Both the position numbers and the translations under genes were made by a program. Below the pieces are notes generated by a model. That model did no database searches. It saw only the letters and a program-made list of their open reading frames with translations, and was not told the DNA's origin. Of a stretch of DNA of 64,000 nt, positions 52,964 through 62,600 are shown in pieces. Positions within the stretch are counted from its first letter, which is position 1; each line of letters starts with the position of its first letter. The stretch is from Celeribacter litoreus (GTDB lineage: Bacteria; Pseudomonadota; Alphaproteobacteria; Rhodobacterales; Rhodobacteraceae). Location of the stretch: contig NZ_JAIUFY010000005.1 in assembly GCF_020165855.1 (NCBI RefSeq), forward strand, positions 620,001 to 684,000. The letters run 5' to 3'.

Positions 52964-52984
52964 ATATATGCAAAAATATGCATA
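52964..52984 (+). promoter_or_regulatory. AT-rich promoter with TATGCA repeats before the SQR gene
   Basis: TATGCA occurs at 52967-52972 and again at 52977-52982, exactly 10 bp apart, and the second copy belongs to the palindrome TATGCATA (52977-52984). The run is very AT-rich and ends 20 bp from the start codon, so it probably holds the -10 region and an overlapping operator. No FnrL box or exact ATTC-N8-GAAT site is present. Confidence 0.45.
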
Positions 52985-53003
52985 ATAATATATGGAGGAA
53001 GAC

Positions 53004-54320
53004 ATGAATTCACCCAATCCCCCGACCATCGGTCGCCGCGGATTTCTCGGCCTCGCAGCGGGTGCAACGGCGCTTGCGGCGACGTCCAGCGCGGTTCAGG
53101 CAGCGGGCCTCAAGACCAACGCGAAGATTGTTATCATCGGCGCGGGCGCAGGGGGGACGGCCCTCGCGAACCGGTTGATGGATCGCCTCGAAGGTGCGCA
53201 GATCACGCTCATTGATCCGCGAAAAGAGCATCTCTACCAACCAGGGCTGACCTTGGTCGCTGCTGGTCTGAAGCCCGCTGACTATGTGCTGTCCGCCACG
53301 ACTGACTGGCTGCCGAAAGGCGTTGCGCTCATTCAGGAGAAGGCCGCTGCCATCGACCCCGTCGCGAAAACCGTAGCGACAGAGAGTGGCCAGACGCTCT
53401 CCTACGATTTCCTCGTCGTGGCCCCGGGGCTGGTTCTGGACCATGATGCGATTGACGGTTTCTCACTCGATATGGTCGGCAACAATGGGATCGGAGCGCT
53501 CTACGCCGGACCGCAATATGCCGCCGCGACTTGGAAAGCCGCGTCGAAATTTATTGAGGAGGGCGGTCACGGCGTGTTCACCCGTCCGGCGACCGAAATG
53601 AAGTGCGCCGGCGCGCCACTCAAACACACCTTTCTGATTGATGATCGCCTGCGGCGTGCAGGCACCCGCGGCAAAGCGGAAATCAGCTATGTCGCACCGC
53701 AGACCTCGCTTTTCGGCGTGCCGATTGTCTCTGAGAAGGTGCGCATGCTCTTCGGGGATCGCGGCATTGATCCGATCTACTGTCAGACAGTGAAATCCAT
53801 TGACGCGGGCGCGAAACGTGTGACCTTCGCGTCGCCTGACGGCGATCAGGAAATGGACTATGATTACATCCACCTCATCCCGCCCCAACGTGCGCCCGAG
53901 GTGATCCGTCAGTCGGGTCTCTCCTGGGCGGATAAGTGGACGGATCAGGGATGGGTCGAATGCGACATGTCCACGCTACAGCACCTCCGCTATCCGGAGG
54001 TTTGGGCGCTTGGCGATGTGGCAGGGGTTCCAAAGGGGAAAACGGCGGCCTCTGTGAAATGGCAGGTGCCCGTGGTCGAAGACCAGATCGTTTCCGCCAT
54101 CGCGGGCAAGTCGCCTTCGGAAACCTACAACGGCTACACCTCCTGTCCGATGATCACAAAGATCGGCCGCGCGATGCTCGTCGAGTTTGATTATCAGAAC
54201 AACCTGACCCCCTCCTTCCCCGGCATCATACCGCCACTCGAAGAGTTGTGGATTTCTTGGCTGATGAAAGAGGTCGCTCTCAAGGCGACGTATAACGCCA
54301 TGTTGCGTGGCAAGGCTTGA
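53004..54320 (+). CDS. sqr: Sulfide:quinone oxidoreductase, type II, Tat-exported
   Basis: FAD enzyme that oxidises sulfide to sulfane sulfur and reduces quinone. The 438-residue protein has a twin-arginine signal (GRRGFLGLAAGATALAA, 10-26), implying periplasmic location. It also has the FAD motif VIIGAGAGGTAL (44-55) and two redox cysteines in the type II contexts TEMKCAGAPLK (Cys201) and NGYTSCPMITK (Cys381), as in mitochondrial SQRDL. The third cysteine of type I enzymes is absent. The start at 53004 has GGAGGAAG ahead; an ATG at 52992 overlaps that site. It sits after cydABX, so electrons could go from sulfide via quinol to the sulfide-tolerant bd oxidase (inference). Confidence 0.9.
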   Translation: MNSPNPPTIGRRGFLGLAAGATALAATSSAVQAAGLKTNAKIVIIGAGAGGTALANRLMDRLEGAQITLIDPRKEHLYQPGLTLVAAGLKPADYVLSATTDWLPKGVALIQEKAAAIDPVAKTVATESGQTLSYDFLVVAPGLVLDHDAIDGFSLDMVGNNGIGALYAGPQYAAATWKAASKFIEEGGHGVFTRPATEMKCAGAPLKHTFLIDDRLRRAGTRGKAEISYVAPQTSLFGVPIVSEKVRMLFGDRGIDPIYCQTVKSIDAGAKRVTFASPDGDQEMDYDYIHLIPPQRAPEVIRQSGLSWADKWTDQGWVECDMSTLQHLRYPEVWALGDVAGVPKGKTAASVKWQVPVVEDQIVSAIAGKSPSETYNGYTSCPMITKIGRAMLVEFDYQNNLTPSFPGIIPPLEELWISWLMKEVALKATYNAMLRGKA

Positions 54321-54332
54321 GGAGGAACACCG

Positions 54333-54695
54333 ATGAAAGACATGACATTTGAAACATTGATCGCTGTTTTCGAGGAAATCTTCGGGCGAGGTCTCTTCTG
54401 GGCGATGGTCGTGGTGGCGGCGCTTGTGACGCTCGCCTACGCCTTTGTGCTGATCCGAGATCGTTCTGTGAGTTGGCGCAAATTCCTTTGGGCGCAAGTC
54501 TCCATGCCTGTCGGTGCGGTTCTCGCCGTGTGGTTCGTGATGACCATGACGCATTCCGGCATTTCCGACATCGGCGGAGCCGTGGACCTCATCGTGTTCC
54601 TTGGTGTTGCGACTATGGGCGCAATCGGCATGGCGATTCTGGTCTACACCCTCGAATCCCTCGTCAAACCGCCTCGCGAGGACACGCATTCCTGA
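54333..54695 (+). CDS. Small membrane protein following SQR (DUF5368-like)
   Basis: A 120-residue protein with three hydrophobic segments, about 20-40, 55-75 and 80-105 (WAMVVVAALVTLAYAFVLI, WAQVSMPVGAVLAVWFVM, VDLIVFLGVATMGAIGMAIL). I believe it is of the family known as DUF5368, frequent in Rhodobacteraceae, but this is from memory. It lies 12 bp after sqr with a GGAGG ribosome site, so it is cotranscribed and may be a membrane partner of SQR or help quinone access. A terminator follows. Confidence 0.75.
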   Translation: MKDMTFETLIAVFEEIFGRGLFWAMVVVAALVTLAYAFVLIRDRSVSWRKFLWAQVSMPVGAVLAVWFVMTMTHSGISDIGGAVDLIVFLGVATMGAIGMAILVYTLESLVKPPREDTHS

Positions 54696-54727
54696 CGGTC
54701 GTTGCGTTCCCATGCGACTGAATGGAG

Positions 54728-54761
54728 AAACGCCCCCAGTGTGCGGACTGGGGACGTTTTT
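54728..54761 (+). terminator. Terminator of the sqr unit
   Basis: AAACG-C-CCCCAGT (54728-54740) pairs with ACTGGGG-A-CGTTT (54747-54759) with one mismatch and a 6-nt loop, then further T residues, 33 bp after the stop. Confidence 0.8.
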
Positions 54762-54799
54762 GTATCTGGTTTGGCGCTGCTTTCAGCAGTCGCGGGGGC

Positions 54800-55483
54800 T
54801 CAGTGGCCGTTCGGTTTTACGACGACCCAGACGGTTTGGAAAATGAGTGTGAAGTCTGCCCAGAGGCCCATCTTGTGGTAATACTCGTTGTCAAAGTTCA
54901 CACGCTCGACAAAGCTTGTCTCACCACGTCCGGAGACCTGCCAGGGACCGGTCAGGCCCGGGCGCATTTCGAAATATGCGGACCCATTGGCGGTTTCATA
55001 CAGCAACTGTTGGCTCGGGAGAAACGGGCGGGGGCCGACAATGCTCATCTGACCACGGAAGACATTCAGAAGTTGAGGAAGTTCGTCAATCGATGTCTTG
55101 CGGATGAAGTTGCCGACTTTCGTAATCCGCGGGTCGTTGCGGAGCTTTTGATAGGTCGTCCATTCATGGGCAATCTCAGGATCTTCCTGACACATTTTGA
55201 TCAAGATCGCGTCTGCGTTCACATGCATCGACCGCAGTTTGTAGAACTCAAAGCTCTCACCGTTTTTGCCGATACGGCGCTGTGAATAGAAAGCGGGACC
55301 GCCATCCATTTTGACCAACAAAGCGACGATGGCGATGACGGGCAATGTGATGGGGAGAGAAGCAATCACGAGAAGGATGTCTAAGATACGCTTCCCAAAA
55401 TCGCGATACAGTCCGGACTTTTTCGTAACAGGCGCTGAAATCCGCTTAGAATCCGTGGGGAAAGATCTCGATGTGTACGTCAT
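54800..55483 (-). CDS. Undecaprenyl-phosphate sugar phosphotransferase (ExoY/WcaJ-type)
   Basis: Bacterial sugar transferase of 227 residues that loads a hexose 1-phosphate onto the lipid carrier to begin exopolysaccharide synthesis. It has one N-terminal membrane segment (ILDILLVIASLPITLPVIAIVALLV, about 33-57) and the catalytic block QRRIGKNGESFEFYKLRSM, KTSIDELPQLLNVFRGQMSIVGPRPFLPSQ and RPGLTGPWQVSGR. It lacks the four extra N-terminal spans of WcaJ-like enzymes, so it is of the short ExoY/PglC-like form. No other polysaccharide gene is nearby; it stands alone. Confidence 0.92.
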   Translation of the reverse strand: MTYTSRSFPTDSKRISAPVTKKSGLYRDFGKRILDILLVIASLPITLPVIAIVALLVKMDGGPAFYSQRRIGKNGESFEFYKLRSMHVNADAILIKMCQEDPEIAHEWTTYQKLRNDPRITKVGNFIRKTSIDELPQLLNVFRGQMSIVGPRPFLPSQQLLYETANGSAYFEMRPGLTGPWQVSGRGETSFVERVNFDNEYYHKMGLWADFTLIFQTVWVVVKPNGH

Positions 55484-55635
55484 ATAATTAGGTCTCCAAA
55501 CCCGGATTTACTCTCAACACGAGGCTCCTGATTGAACCCCTACCACTCAAAACCAGACGCGAGCAAAGCGAAACATTGCCTTCGTTCTCAACTGTGCACT
55601 TGCCGCAACGTAACCTGATTACACGAGGAATTCAC

Positions 55636-55803
55636 ATGAAGATTTTATGGATGTCGGGGGTGTGTGGCGCTAACGCGCTTATTTTCTGGGCGATAACGTC
55701 CGCTTTGTCTACTTTTCTGACATGCGAATTGCTGCAATGCAGAGGTGGAAGGTTTTTGTCGGGTTTTGAGACGATGACGATTCGAGCGTTTGCGGTGTCG
55801 TGA
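55636..55803 (+). CDS. Possible 55-residue small membrane protein
   Basis: A short frame starting MKILWMSGVCGANALIFWAI with one hydrophobic segment (about 8-28) and three cysteines (VCGAN, LTCELLQCRG). The ATG is preceded by GAGGAATTCAC, a fair ribosome site. No family is recognised, and there is no other evidence such as a neighbour coupling, so it may be spurious. Confidence 0.35.
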   Translation: MKILWMSGVCGANALIFWAITSALSTFLTCELLQCRGGRFLSGFETMTIRAFAVS

Positions 55804-55893
55804 TTTGTGCCTTTCGGAGGCAGCGCAGCTCTTGTTATGTTCGCGCAAAGCATTCTTAATTTTCGATTACTTCATCCGCGAAGAGACAATCCT

Positions 55894-56727
55894 ATGGGCC
55901 TAACTGAAGCGATTGCAGCTATGCGAGGCGTGTTCACGCAAGCCAGACGCGTGGCGTCTGTGTCTATCGTGTTCCTTACGATCACGCCCTCGACCACTTC
56001 GGCGGCGAATGCCGGTGGCGAAGGAGCGGTCATTTTCGCGGCGGCGAGTTTGAAATCCGCACTTGATGAGATTGAAGTTCTCTATGAAGACCGGACCTCT
56101 ACCGACGTGGTGCTGAGTTATGCGGGATCTTCGGCGCTCGCTCGGCAGATCGAACAGGGGGCTCCGGCAGATGTGTTTATCTCGGCCAATATGACATGGA
56201 TGGATCGTCTGGAGGACAAGGGGCTCATCGTTGAGGGCACGCGCCGCGCGCTTCTTGGCAACCGACTCGTTCTCATCGGAAATGCGCAGATGGCGGGCGC
56301 CAACGGTGGAGTGCCAGCGAAAGACCCCGACTTTGAACGCCTTCTCGGGGGAGGACGGATCGCAATGGCGCTTGTCGATGCGGTGCCCGCCGGGGTTTAT
56401 GGAAAAGAAGCGCTCACGTCTTTAGGTCTATGGGAAACAGCATCCCAGCGCGTGGTGCAGACGGACAATGTACGGGCGGCGCTGGCACTGGTGGCATTGG
56501 GGGCTGCCCCGCTCGGCGTCACTTACGCGAGCGATGCCGTCGCTGATCCGCGCGTGTCCGTCCTTGCGACCTTTCCCGAGGAGACCCACACGCCAATTGA
56601 ATATCCAGCGGCAGTCCTGAGCGCGGGCAAGGGCGACGCAGCCGACGATTTTCTAAGCTTCCTATCAGAGCCGGAGGCGCTTAACGTCTTTGAAGCAAAC
56701 GGTTTCACCGTTCTGGGGGAGGAATGA
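55894..56727 (+). CDS. modA: Molybdate ABC transporter, periplasmic binding protein
   Basis: Captures molybdate (or tungstate) in the periplasm. The protein, about 277 residues, has an N-terminal signal (about 10-40, TSAANA) and the ModA oxyanion-binding segments VIFAAASLKSALDEIEVLYE, YAGSSALARQIEQGAPADVFISAN and NVRAALALVALGAAPLGVTYASDA. The start is not certain: ATGs at 55894 and 55921 both give a signal peptide, the second the more typical one; an ATG at 55807 is too long. The stop overlaps modB by four bases. No ModE-type site was identified upstream. Confidence 0.9.
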   Translation: MGLTEAIAAMRGVFTQARRVASVSIVFLTITPSTTSAANAGGEGAVIFAAASLKSALDEIEVLYEDRTSTDVVLSYAGSSALARQIEQGAPADVFISANMTWMDRLEDKGLIVEGTRRALLGNRLVLIGNAQMAGANGGVPAKDPDFERLLGGGRIAMALVDAVPAGVYGKEALTSLGLWETASQRVVQTDNVRAALALVALGAAPLGVTYASDAVADPRVSVLATFPEETHTPIEYPAAVLSAGKGDAADDFLSFLSEPEALNVFEANGFTVLGEE

Positions 56728-57455
56728 GCGTCACGGACTGGATTTCGCAGGTGATTGGCCTCGGTCCGCAAGAGGCCTTGGCAGTAAGCCTGTCGCTCAA
56801 GGTGGCGTTCTGGGCAGCGCTCTGTAGCTTGCCTGCTGCGATCCTGACCGCTTATGCGTTGGCGCGTTGGACGTTTCCGGGACGCGGATTGCTCAACGGT
56901 TTGGTCCACCTGCCTCTTATCCTGCCGCCTGTTGTAACCGGCTATCTTCTACTGCTCCTCTTGGGCCCGCAGGCGCCGGTCGGGGCCTTAATGAATTCTA
57001 TCGGCATCACATTCGCATTCCGCTGGACGGGTGCGGCATTGGCAGCGGCAATCATGGGGTTTCCGTTGATGGTGCGCGCGATCCGTCTCTCGATCGAAGG
57101 CGTGGATCAACGTTTCGAAGAAGCGGGCGCCGCGTTAGGGGCGTCACCGATTGGCGTTTTCTGGCGCGTCACGTTGCCTTTAGCTTTGCCTGGCATCTTG
57201 GCTGGTGCGGTCCTCGCATTTGCCAAAGCGTTGGGAGAATTCGGTGCGACCATCACTTTCGTGTCGAACATCCCCGGTGAAACGCAAACGCTTCCGTCTG
57301 CGATCTATGCTTTCCTGCAAGTGCCGGACGGGGAGGGGGCTGCGATCCGCCTTGTGATCGTGTCGATCATTCTCGCGATGTCTGCGCTCGCGGTGTCTGA
57401 GGTTCTCGCGCGTCGTGTCGGTGCGCGACGAAGCGGGCGGGAGGGCATCCGATGA
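56724..57455 (+). CDS. modB: Molybdate ABC transporter permease
   Basis: A 243-residue inner-membrane subunit with about five spans. It carries the ABC permease coupling loop EEAGAALGASPIGVFWRVTLPLALPGILAGAVLAFAKALGEFGA (about 132-175; EAA-type motif) and VHLPLILPPVVTGYLLLLLLG, both typical of ModB. It is coupled to modA and modC by four-base overlaps on each side. Confidence 0.95.
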   Translation: MSVTDWISQVIGLGPQEALAVSLSLKVAFWAALCSLPAAILTAYALARWTFPGRGLLNGLVHLPLILPPVVTGYLLLLLLGPQAPVGALMNSIGITFAFRWTGAALAAAIMGFPLMVRAIRLSIEGVDQRFEEAGAALGASPIGVFWRVTLPLALPGILAGAVLAFAKALGEFGATITFVSNIPGETQTLPSAIYAFLQVPDGEGAAIRLVIVSIILAMSALAVSEVLARRVGARRSGREGIR

Positions 57456-58576
57456 GTCTGTCCGTTCAACTGCGCCACCACTTTGCCGACTTCGAGGTCG
57501 ATCTCGCCTTTCAGGTGCCGAGTGGCATTTCCGTGATGTTCGGGCCGTCGGGGTCCGGGAAATCCACAGCCATCCGCGCGATTGCTGGTCTCATGCGGCC
57601 GACCGAGGCGCAGGTCGTGCTCGGTGATCGCATACTCAATGACACCGCGTCGCGCAGGTTTATCGCCCCGCACAAACGACGGATCGGCACGATCTTTCAA
57701 GACGCGCGTCTGTTCCCGCATCTCTCGGTGCAACAGAACCTCGATTTCGGAAAGCGGTATGCGCCGACGACTGTGTCCTTAGCCGAAGAGAAGCGCGTCA
57801 TTGAGATGCTCGGGATTGAACACTTGCTGTCGCGACGGCCCTCCGGCCTCTCGGGGGGAGAGGCACAGCGGGTTGCAATTGGCCGCACCTTGATCGCGCA
57901 GCCAGAGATTATCTTGGCGGACGAACCCCTTTCTGCGCTCGACGCAGCGCGGAAAGCAGAAATCCTTCCCTATTTCGAACGACTGCGGGACGAGGCGGAT
58001 ATCCCAATTCTCTACGTGACGCATAACCCGCTCGAAATGGCGCGGTTGGCAGATCGTGTCATCGTGCTTGAGAACGGTCGCGTGTCAGGCGAGGGGGCTG
58101 CGGTCGACATTTTGAGTGATCCTTCGGTCCTTCCTGCCGCAGCAGGTGGGGCCTTGATCGAAGCCGAAGTTGTCGAATGCCACGCCGACGGTCTCGTGGA
58201 GCTCCGCGCAGGGAGCGAGCGGTTGTTTGTGCCCGGATCGAACTGTGCAGAGGGACGCAAGCTTCGCCTGAGGGTGCCACCGCACGAAGTCATGCTTGCG
58301 ACAAAGCGTCCGGAAGGGTTCTCCGCACTTAACGTGGTGGAAGGGCGCATCAAGGCGATGCACGACGTGAACGACGCGGCGGTGATGGTGTCTCTCGACA
58401 CGGGCGCAGGCGCGCTATTGGCGCAGATCACGCGGAGGTCTGTGGCGGGCCTGGGACTCACGCTTGGCGCGACTTGTTACGCGGTGATCAAAACCGTCGC
58501 CATCGCGCACGACAACATGGGATTTTCCGGCCCGAACGCTGTCAAGGGCGGCCCAGTTACAACAAAAATCACATAA
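57452..58576 (+). CDS. modC: Molybdate ABC transporter ATPase
   Basis: A 374-residue ABC ATPase powering molybdate uptake. It has Walker A GPSGSGKST, Q-loop IGTIFQDARLFPHLS, the signature LSGGEAQRVAIGRTLI, Walker B ILADEPLSALDAARK and the switch histidine in YVTHNP. A C-terminal TOBE domain (about 290-350) of the molybdate-binding kind may sense the substrate and inhibit transport. It is the last gene of modABC. Confidence 0.95.
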   Translation: MSLSVQLRHHFADFEVDLAFQVPSGISVMFGPSGSGKSTAIRAIAGLMRPTEAQVVLGDRILNDTASRRFIAPHKRRIGTIFQDARLFPHLSVQQNLDFGKRYAPTTVSLAEEKRVIEMLGIEHLLSRRPSGLSGGEAQRVAIGRTLIAQPEIILADEPLSALDAARKAEILPYFERLRDEADIPILYVTHNPLEMARLADRVIVLENGRVSGEGAAVDILSDPSVLPAAAGGALIEAEVVECHADGLVELRAGSERLFVPGSNCAEGRKLRLRVPPHEVMLATKRPEGFSALNVVEGRIKAMHDVNDAAVMVSLDTGAGALLAQITRRSVAGLGLTLGATCYAVIKTVAIAHDNMGFSGPNAVKGGPVTTKIT

Positions 58577-58665
58577 CCGCGACAGAATAGGGAATTCCTG
58601 TGAATTTATAATGAGCTTATACTTGTGTTTATAGCGAAAGTTGCTACATATGCAAAAAAATGAAT

Positions 58666-58683
58666 ATTAGGCAGCCGCCTAAT
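58666..58683 (+). promoter_or_regulatory. Dyad upstream of the RND efflux operon
   Basis: ATTAGGC (58666-58672) and GCCTAAT (58677-58683) form a perfect 7-bp inverted repeat with 4 bases between, ending 21 bp before the adaptor start. It is well placed for a repressor; no regulator gene is adjacent. Confidence 0.5.
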
Positions 58684-58704
58684 CGCTAGACATACGAGGT
58701 CCTT

Positions 58705-59691
58705 ATGCGCCGCGCCCATCTGCTCTCATGCCTGCTTTTGCCCGGAACTGTGATGGCGGCTTTGCCCGCAGTTTCCGAAGAATTGACCATCACCACACAG
58801 ACCGTGACCGAATGGAAGCCGGTCTACGCGGAGGTCGAAACCCGTGATCAGGTGCCCGCGCGCGCGCGGATCGGCGGGACGATCACGACGCTCGACGTGA
58901 GTGAAGGGGACATTGTTGAAGCGGGCCAACGTGTCGCGCTGATTGAAGATACCAAACTTCTCTTCCAGATCGAGGGCATCGACGCGCAACTCGACGCCTA
59001 CAACTCGCAGCTTGAAAAAGCACGGGATGATCTGACGCGCGGCGAGTCTCTCGCTGACCGCGGCGTGATCTCCACCTCAAGCCTGCAGGCGCTCCAAACC
59101 AACGTGACTGTTCTCGAAGGGCAGATCACTGCGCTTCAATCCAACCGTCAGGTCGTCGCACGCCAGATCGAAGAGGGGCAAGTTCTCGCACCCGAAGCCG
59201 GTGTTGTGATTGATGTGCCGGTCGCTAAGGGTGCGGTCATCATGGCCGGTGAAAATGTCGCGACGGTCGCCTCCGGTGGCGCCTATCTGCGTCTCGGCGT
59301 ATCCGAACGCTATGCCCGCGATCTCGCGGAAGGCGACAAGATCGAGATTTCCGAGGATGGCGAGACCCGTGAAGGCACCCTCGCGAAAATCTATCCGCTG
59401 ATCCAGAGCGGCCGCGTCGAAGCAGACGTCGAAGTCGAAGGCATCGACGCGAGCTTTGTCGGTCGCCGTGTGCAGGTCCGCCTGCCGGTCGGGACACGTG
59501 ACGCGCTCCTCGTGCCGGAAACTGCGTTGAGCAAATCCGGCGGGCTCGATTTCGTCACCATCGTGAGCCACGGACACGAAGCAGAACATGTGGTCGTGCC
59601 CGGCAATACGGTGATTATGGACGGCGAAGCCTATGTTGAAATCCTGAGCGGCCTGTCCGCCGGCGATGTGGTGGTGACATCTCATGAATAA
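58705..59691 (+). CDS. RND efflux periplasmic adaptor (membrane fusion protein)
   Basis: A 328-residue secreted adaptor linking the RND pump to an outer-membrane channel. It has a signal peptide (about 1-25, LPAVSEE after cleavage), a lipoyl half-motif ARIGGTITTLDVSEGDIVEAGQRVALIED (about 52-80), a coiled-coil hairpin (about 95-155, IDAQLDAYNSQLEKARDDL) and the second lipoyl part APEAGVVIDVPVAKGAVIMAGENV. The start at 58705 has ACGAGGTCC ahead. It overlaps the pump gene by eight bases. No outer-membrane factor gene is present. Confidence 0.9.
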   Translation: MRRAHLLSCLLLPGTVMAALPAVSEELTITTQTVTEWKPVYAEVETRDQVPARARIGGTITTLDVSEGDIVEAGQRVALIEDTKLLFQIEGIDAQLDAYNSQLEKARDDLTRGESLADRGVISTSSLQALQTNVTVLEGQITALQSNRQVVARQIEEGQVLAPEAGVVIDVPVAKGAVIMAGENVATVASGGAYLRLGVSERYARDLAEGDKIEISEDGETREGTLAKIYPLIQSGRVEADVEVEGIDASFVGRRVQVRLPVGTRDALLVPETALSKSGGLDFVTIVSHGHEAEHVVVPGNTVIMDGEAYVEILSGLSAGDVVVTSHE

Positions 59692-62600
59692 TCCACATGG
59701 ACCAACGGGCGCGCTCGGCATTGCCGGACGTCTGACCCGCGCATTCATCCTCTCCCCTCTCACCCCGCTGTTCCTGATGGCCTCGCTTGCCGTGGGCCTC
59801 ATCGCGCTCGGCGCTCTGCCGCGCGAGGAAGAGCCGCAAATCTCAGTTCCTCTCGTGGATATCCACGTGGAGACACCGGGTCTGAAGGCTCAGGACGGAT
59901 TGAAGCTCGTTACAGAACCCCTTGAAACCATTGTGAAGGGCATCGACGAGGTTGAGCACGTCTATTCCGACAGCCGCGATGATCACGTCATGGTCACCGC
60001 GCGTTTCGAAGTCGGCGTTCCGTCAGAAACCGCCATCGTCCGCGTTCGCGACCGGATCATGGCCAACCTCGACCGTCTGCCGGTCGGCATTGCCGAACCG
60101 CTCGTGGTCGGGCGCGGGATCAACGACGTGGCGATTGTCGCGCTGACATTTAGCCCGTCCGAGGATCACCCCGAAATGACCGCCGCCGACCTGACGCGGA
60201 TCGTCAAAGAAGTGGAGGTGCGTCTCGCGCAGATCGAAAACGTCGGTTTGACCTACGTCATCGGTGGCACCGAAGAGGCGCTCCGCGTGGCGCCCGATCC
60301 GGAAAAACTCGCGCTCTATGGCATCACGCTGCAGCAGCTCGCTGGGAAAGTGCAGGGTGCAAACTCCGCGAGCCCCGCTGGCCTTCTGCGTGACGGGGGT
60401 GAACAGATCGGCCTGATCGTGGGTGAAACCCTCACGACGCCGGAAGAAATCGGCAATCTCGAACTCATCGCGCGCGATGGTCGTACTGTCTATGTGCGCG
60501 ACGTAGCTGATGTCGACTTTGTGCAAGACCTTGATGAGCACCACGTTGCGACCTTGACCCGCGCAGGTGCGCATGATGCCGCTGAGGGGGAACATGGTGA
60601 GGTTGATCTCGACGCCGAAGTTATCCGTCGCCCCGCCGTGACCCTCGCCATCGCCAAGCGCGCAGGCGCGAACGCGGTGATCGTGGCCGAGGAAATTCTC
60701 AGCCGTGTCGAAGGCATGGAAGGCTCGATCATTCCCGAGAGCGTCGACATCGAAATCACCCGTGACTACGGTGAGACTGCGAACGAGAAAGCGAACGAGC
60801 TACTCTTCCACCTTGGCCTTGCAACGGTGTCCATCGTGATCCTCGTTCTGCTGGCCATTGGTTGGCGTGAGGCGGTCGTTGTGGCTATCGTCATTCCGGT
60901 AACGATCCTGCTGACCCTCTTCGCGTCTTATATCATGGGCTACACGCTCAACCGTGTGTCGCTCTTCGCGTTGATCTTCTCCATCGGTATTCTCGTCGAT
61001 GACGCCATCGTGGTGATCGAGAATATCGCGCGCCATTGGGGTATGAAGAAGCCCGGTCAGAACCGGTTTGGTGCGGCTGTGGCGGCTGTGGCAGAGGTCG
61101 GGAATCCGACGATTGTCGCAACGCTCACGGTTGTGGTGGCCCTTCTGCCAATGCTCTTCGTGTCCGGCTTGATGGGGCCCTACATGTCGCCCATTCCGGC
61201 GAACGCGTCTGCTGCGATGATCTTCTCCTTCTTCGTGGCTGTGATGATAACCCCGTGGCTGATGCTCAAGATCGCGGGCCGTGCGGAGCTTCATCACGAC
61301 GATGATCATGACGGTATGCCCGGTGGCAAGCTTGGTAAATTCTACGCCAAGGTTGCGGCTCCGATCCTGAAATCGAAACGCATTGCGTGGATGTTCCTGA
61401 TCGCAGTGATCGTGCTCTCTTTTGGGTCCCTCGGTGCGCTTTACACGAAGGACGTGACCGTCAAGCTGCTGCCGTTCGACAACAAATCTGAACTGGCCGT
61501 CATGCTTGACCTGCCGGAGGGCTCTTCGGTCGAGGCGACAGACGCGATAGCCCAAGCAGCTGCGCGCATTGCTATGACCATGCCGGAGGTCGTATCCGCA
61601 CAGACCCATGCGGGCACCCCTGCAGCCTTCAACTTCAACGGTCTGGTGCGCCACTACTACCTGCGCCAGAATCCGGAGATGGGCGAGGTTCAACTCAAGC
61701 TGCTGCCGAAACACAGCCGTGAGCGCACGTCGCATGACATCGCCCTCGAACTGCGCGAGATGCTGAGCGAAGGCATTGATGTGCCGCCAGGGACCTCGAT
61801 GAAAGTGGTCGAACCGCCGCCCGGTCCGCCGGTGATTGCGACACTGCTCGCCGAGATTTACGGTCCTGACGGAGAAACCCGTCGCGCCGTGGCCGGTAAA
61901 GTCCGCGAAGCCTTCGAGAACGTCGACTACATCGTCGATACGGACGACAACTTCGGGGTGCAGGCACGTCGAGTGCGCGCTGAGATGAAGCCGTCAGATC
62001 TGAACTTCTATCAGGTCTCTGAATCTGACGCCGCCCAAACCCTGCAACTGCTGAACAGCTATAGCACGGTTGGGTATTCGCACCGCGGCGAAGGCCGTCG
62101 TCCGATCCCGATTGTGATCGGTCGCGACAAATCCGACCGCGTTCTGGACGCGACGGCTATGTCGACGCCTGTGCCGGCCAACGCCTTGCCTGGTGGTCGG
62201 GGTGTGGTTGAGCTCGGCGATGTGGTTGAGCTGACTGAAGAGCAGACCTCTTTCCCGATCTTCCGTCACAACGGCTATGACGTCGTGATGGTGCAGGCGG
62301 AACTCGCCGGTCGGTTCGAAGCGCCGCTCTATGGGATGCTGGCCGTCGCCGACGAACTCGACGCCATGGATTGGCCGGAAGGCATGAAGCCGGAGATTTC
62401 GCTCCATGGTCAACCGCTTGAGACAGACACGCCTGTTCTCTTGTGGGATGGCGAGTGGGAGGTCACGTGGGTGACGTTCCGTGATATGGGGGCCGCCTTC
62501 GGTGTTGCCCTGCTCGGGATCTACATCCTCGTGGTGGCGCAGTTCGGGTCCTTCCGTCTGCCGCTCGTGATCCTGACGCCGGTTCCGCTCACCTTCCTCG

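Noticed and set aside
55807-55893. Longer N-terminus of ModA starting at 55807
   Set aside because: Would place about 40 residues before the signal peptide, with no ribosome site; later ATGs fit better.
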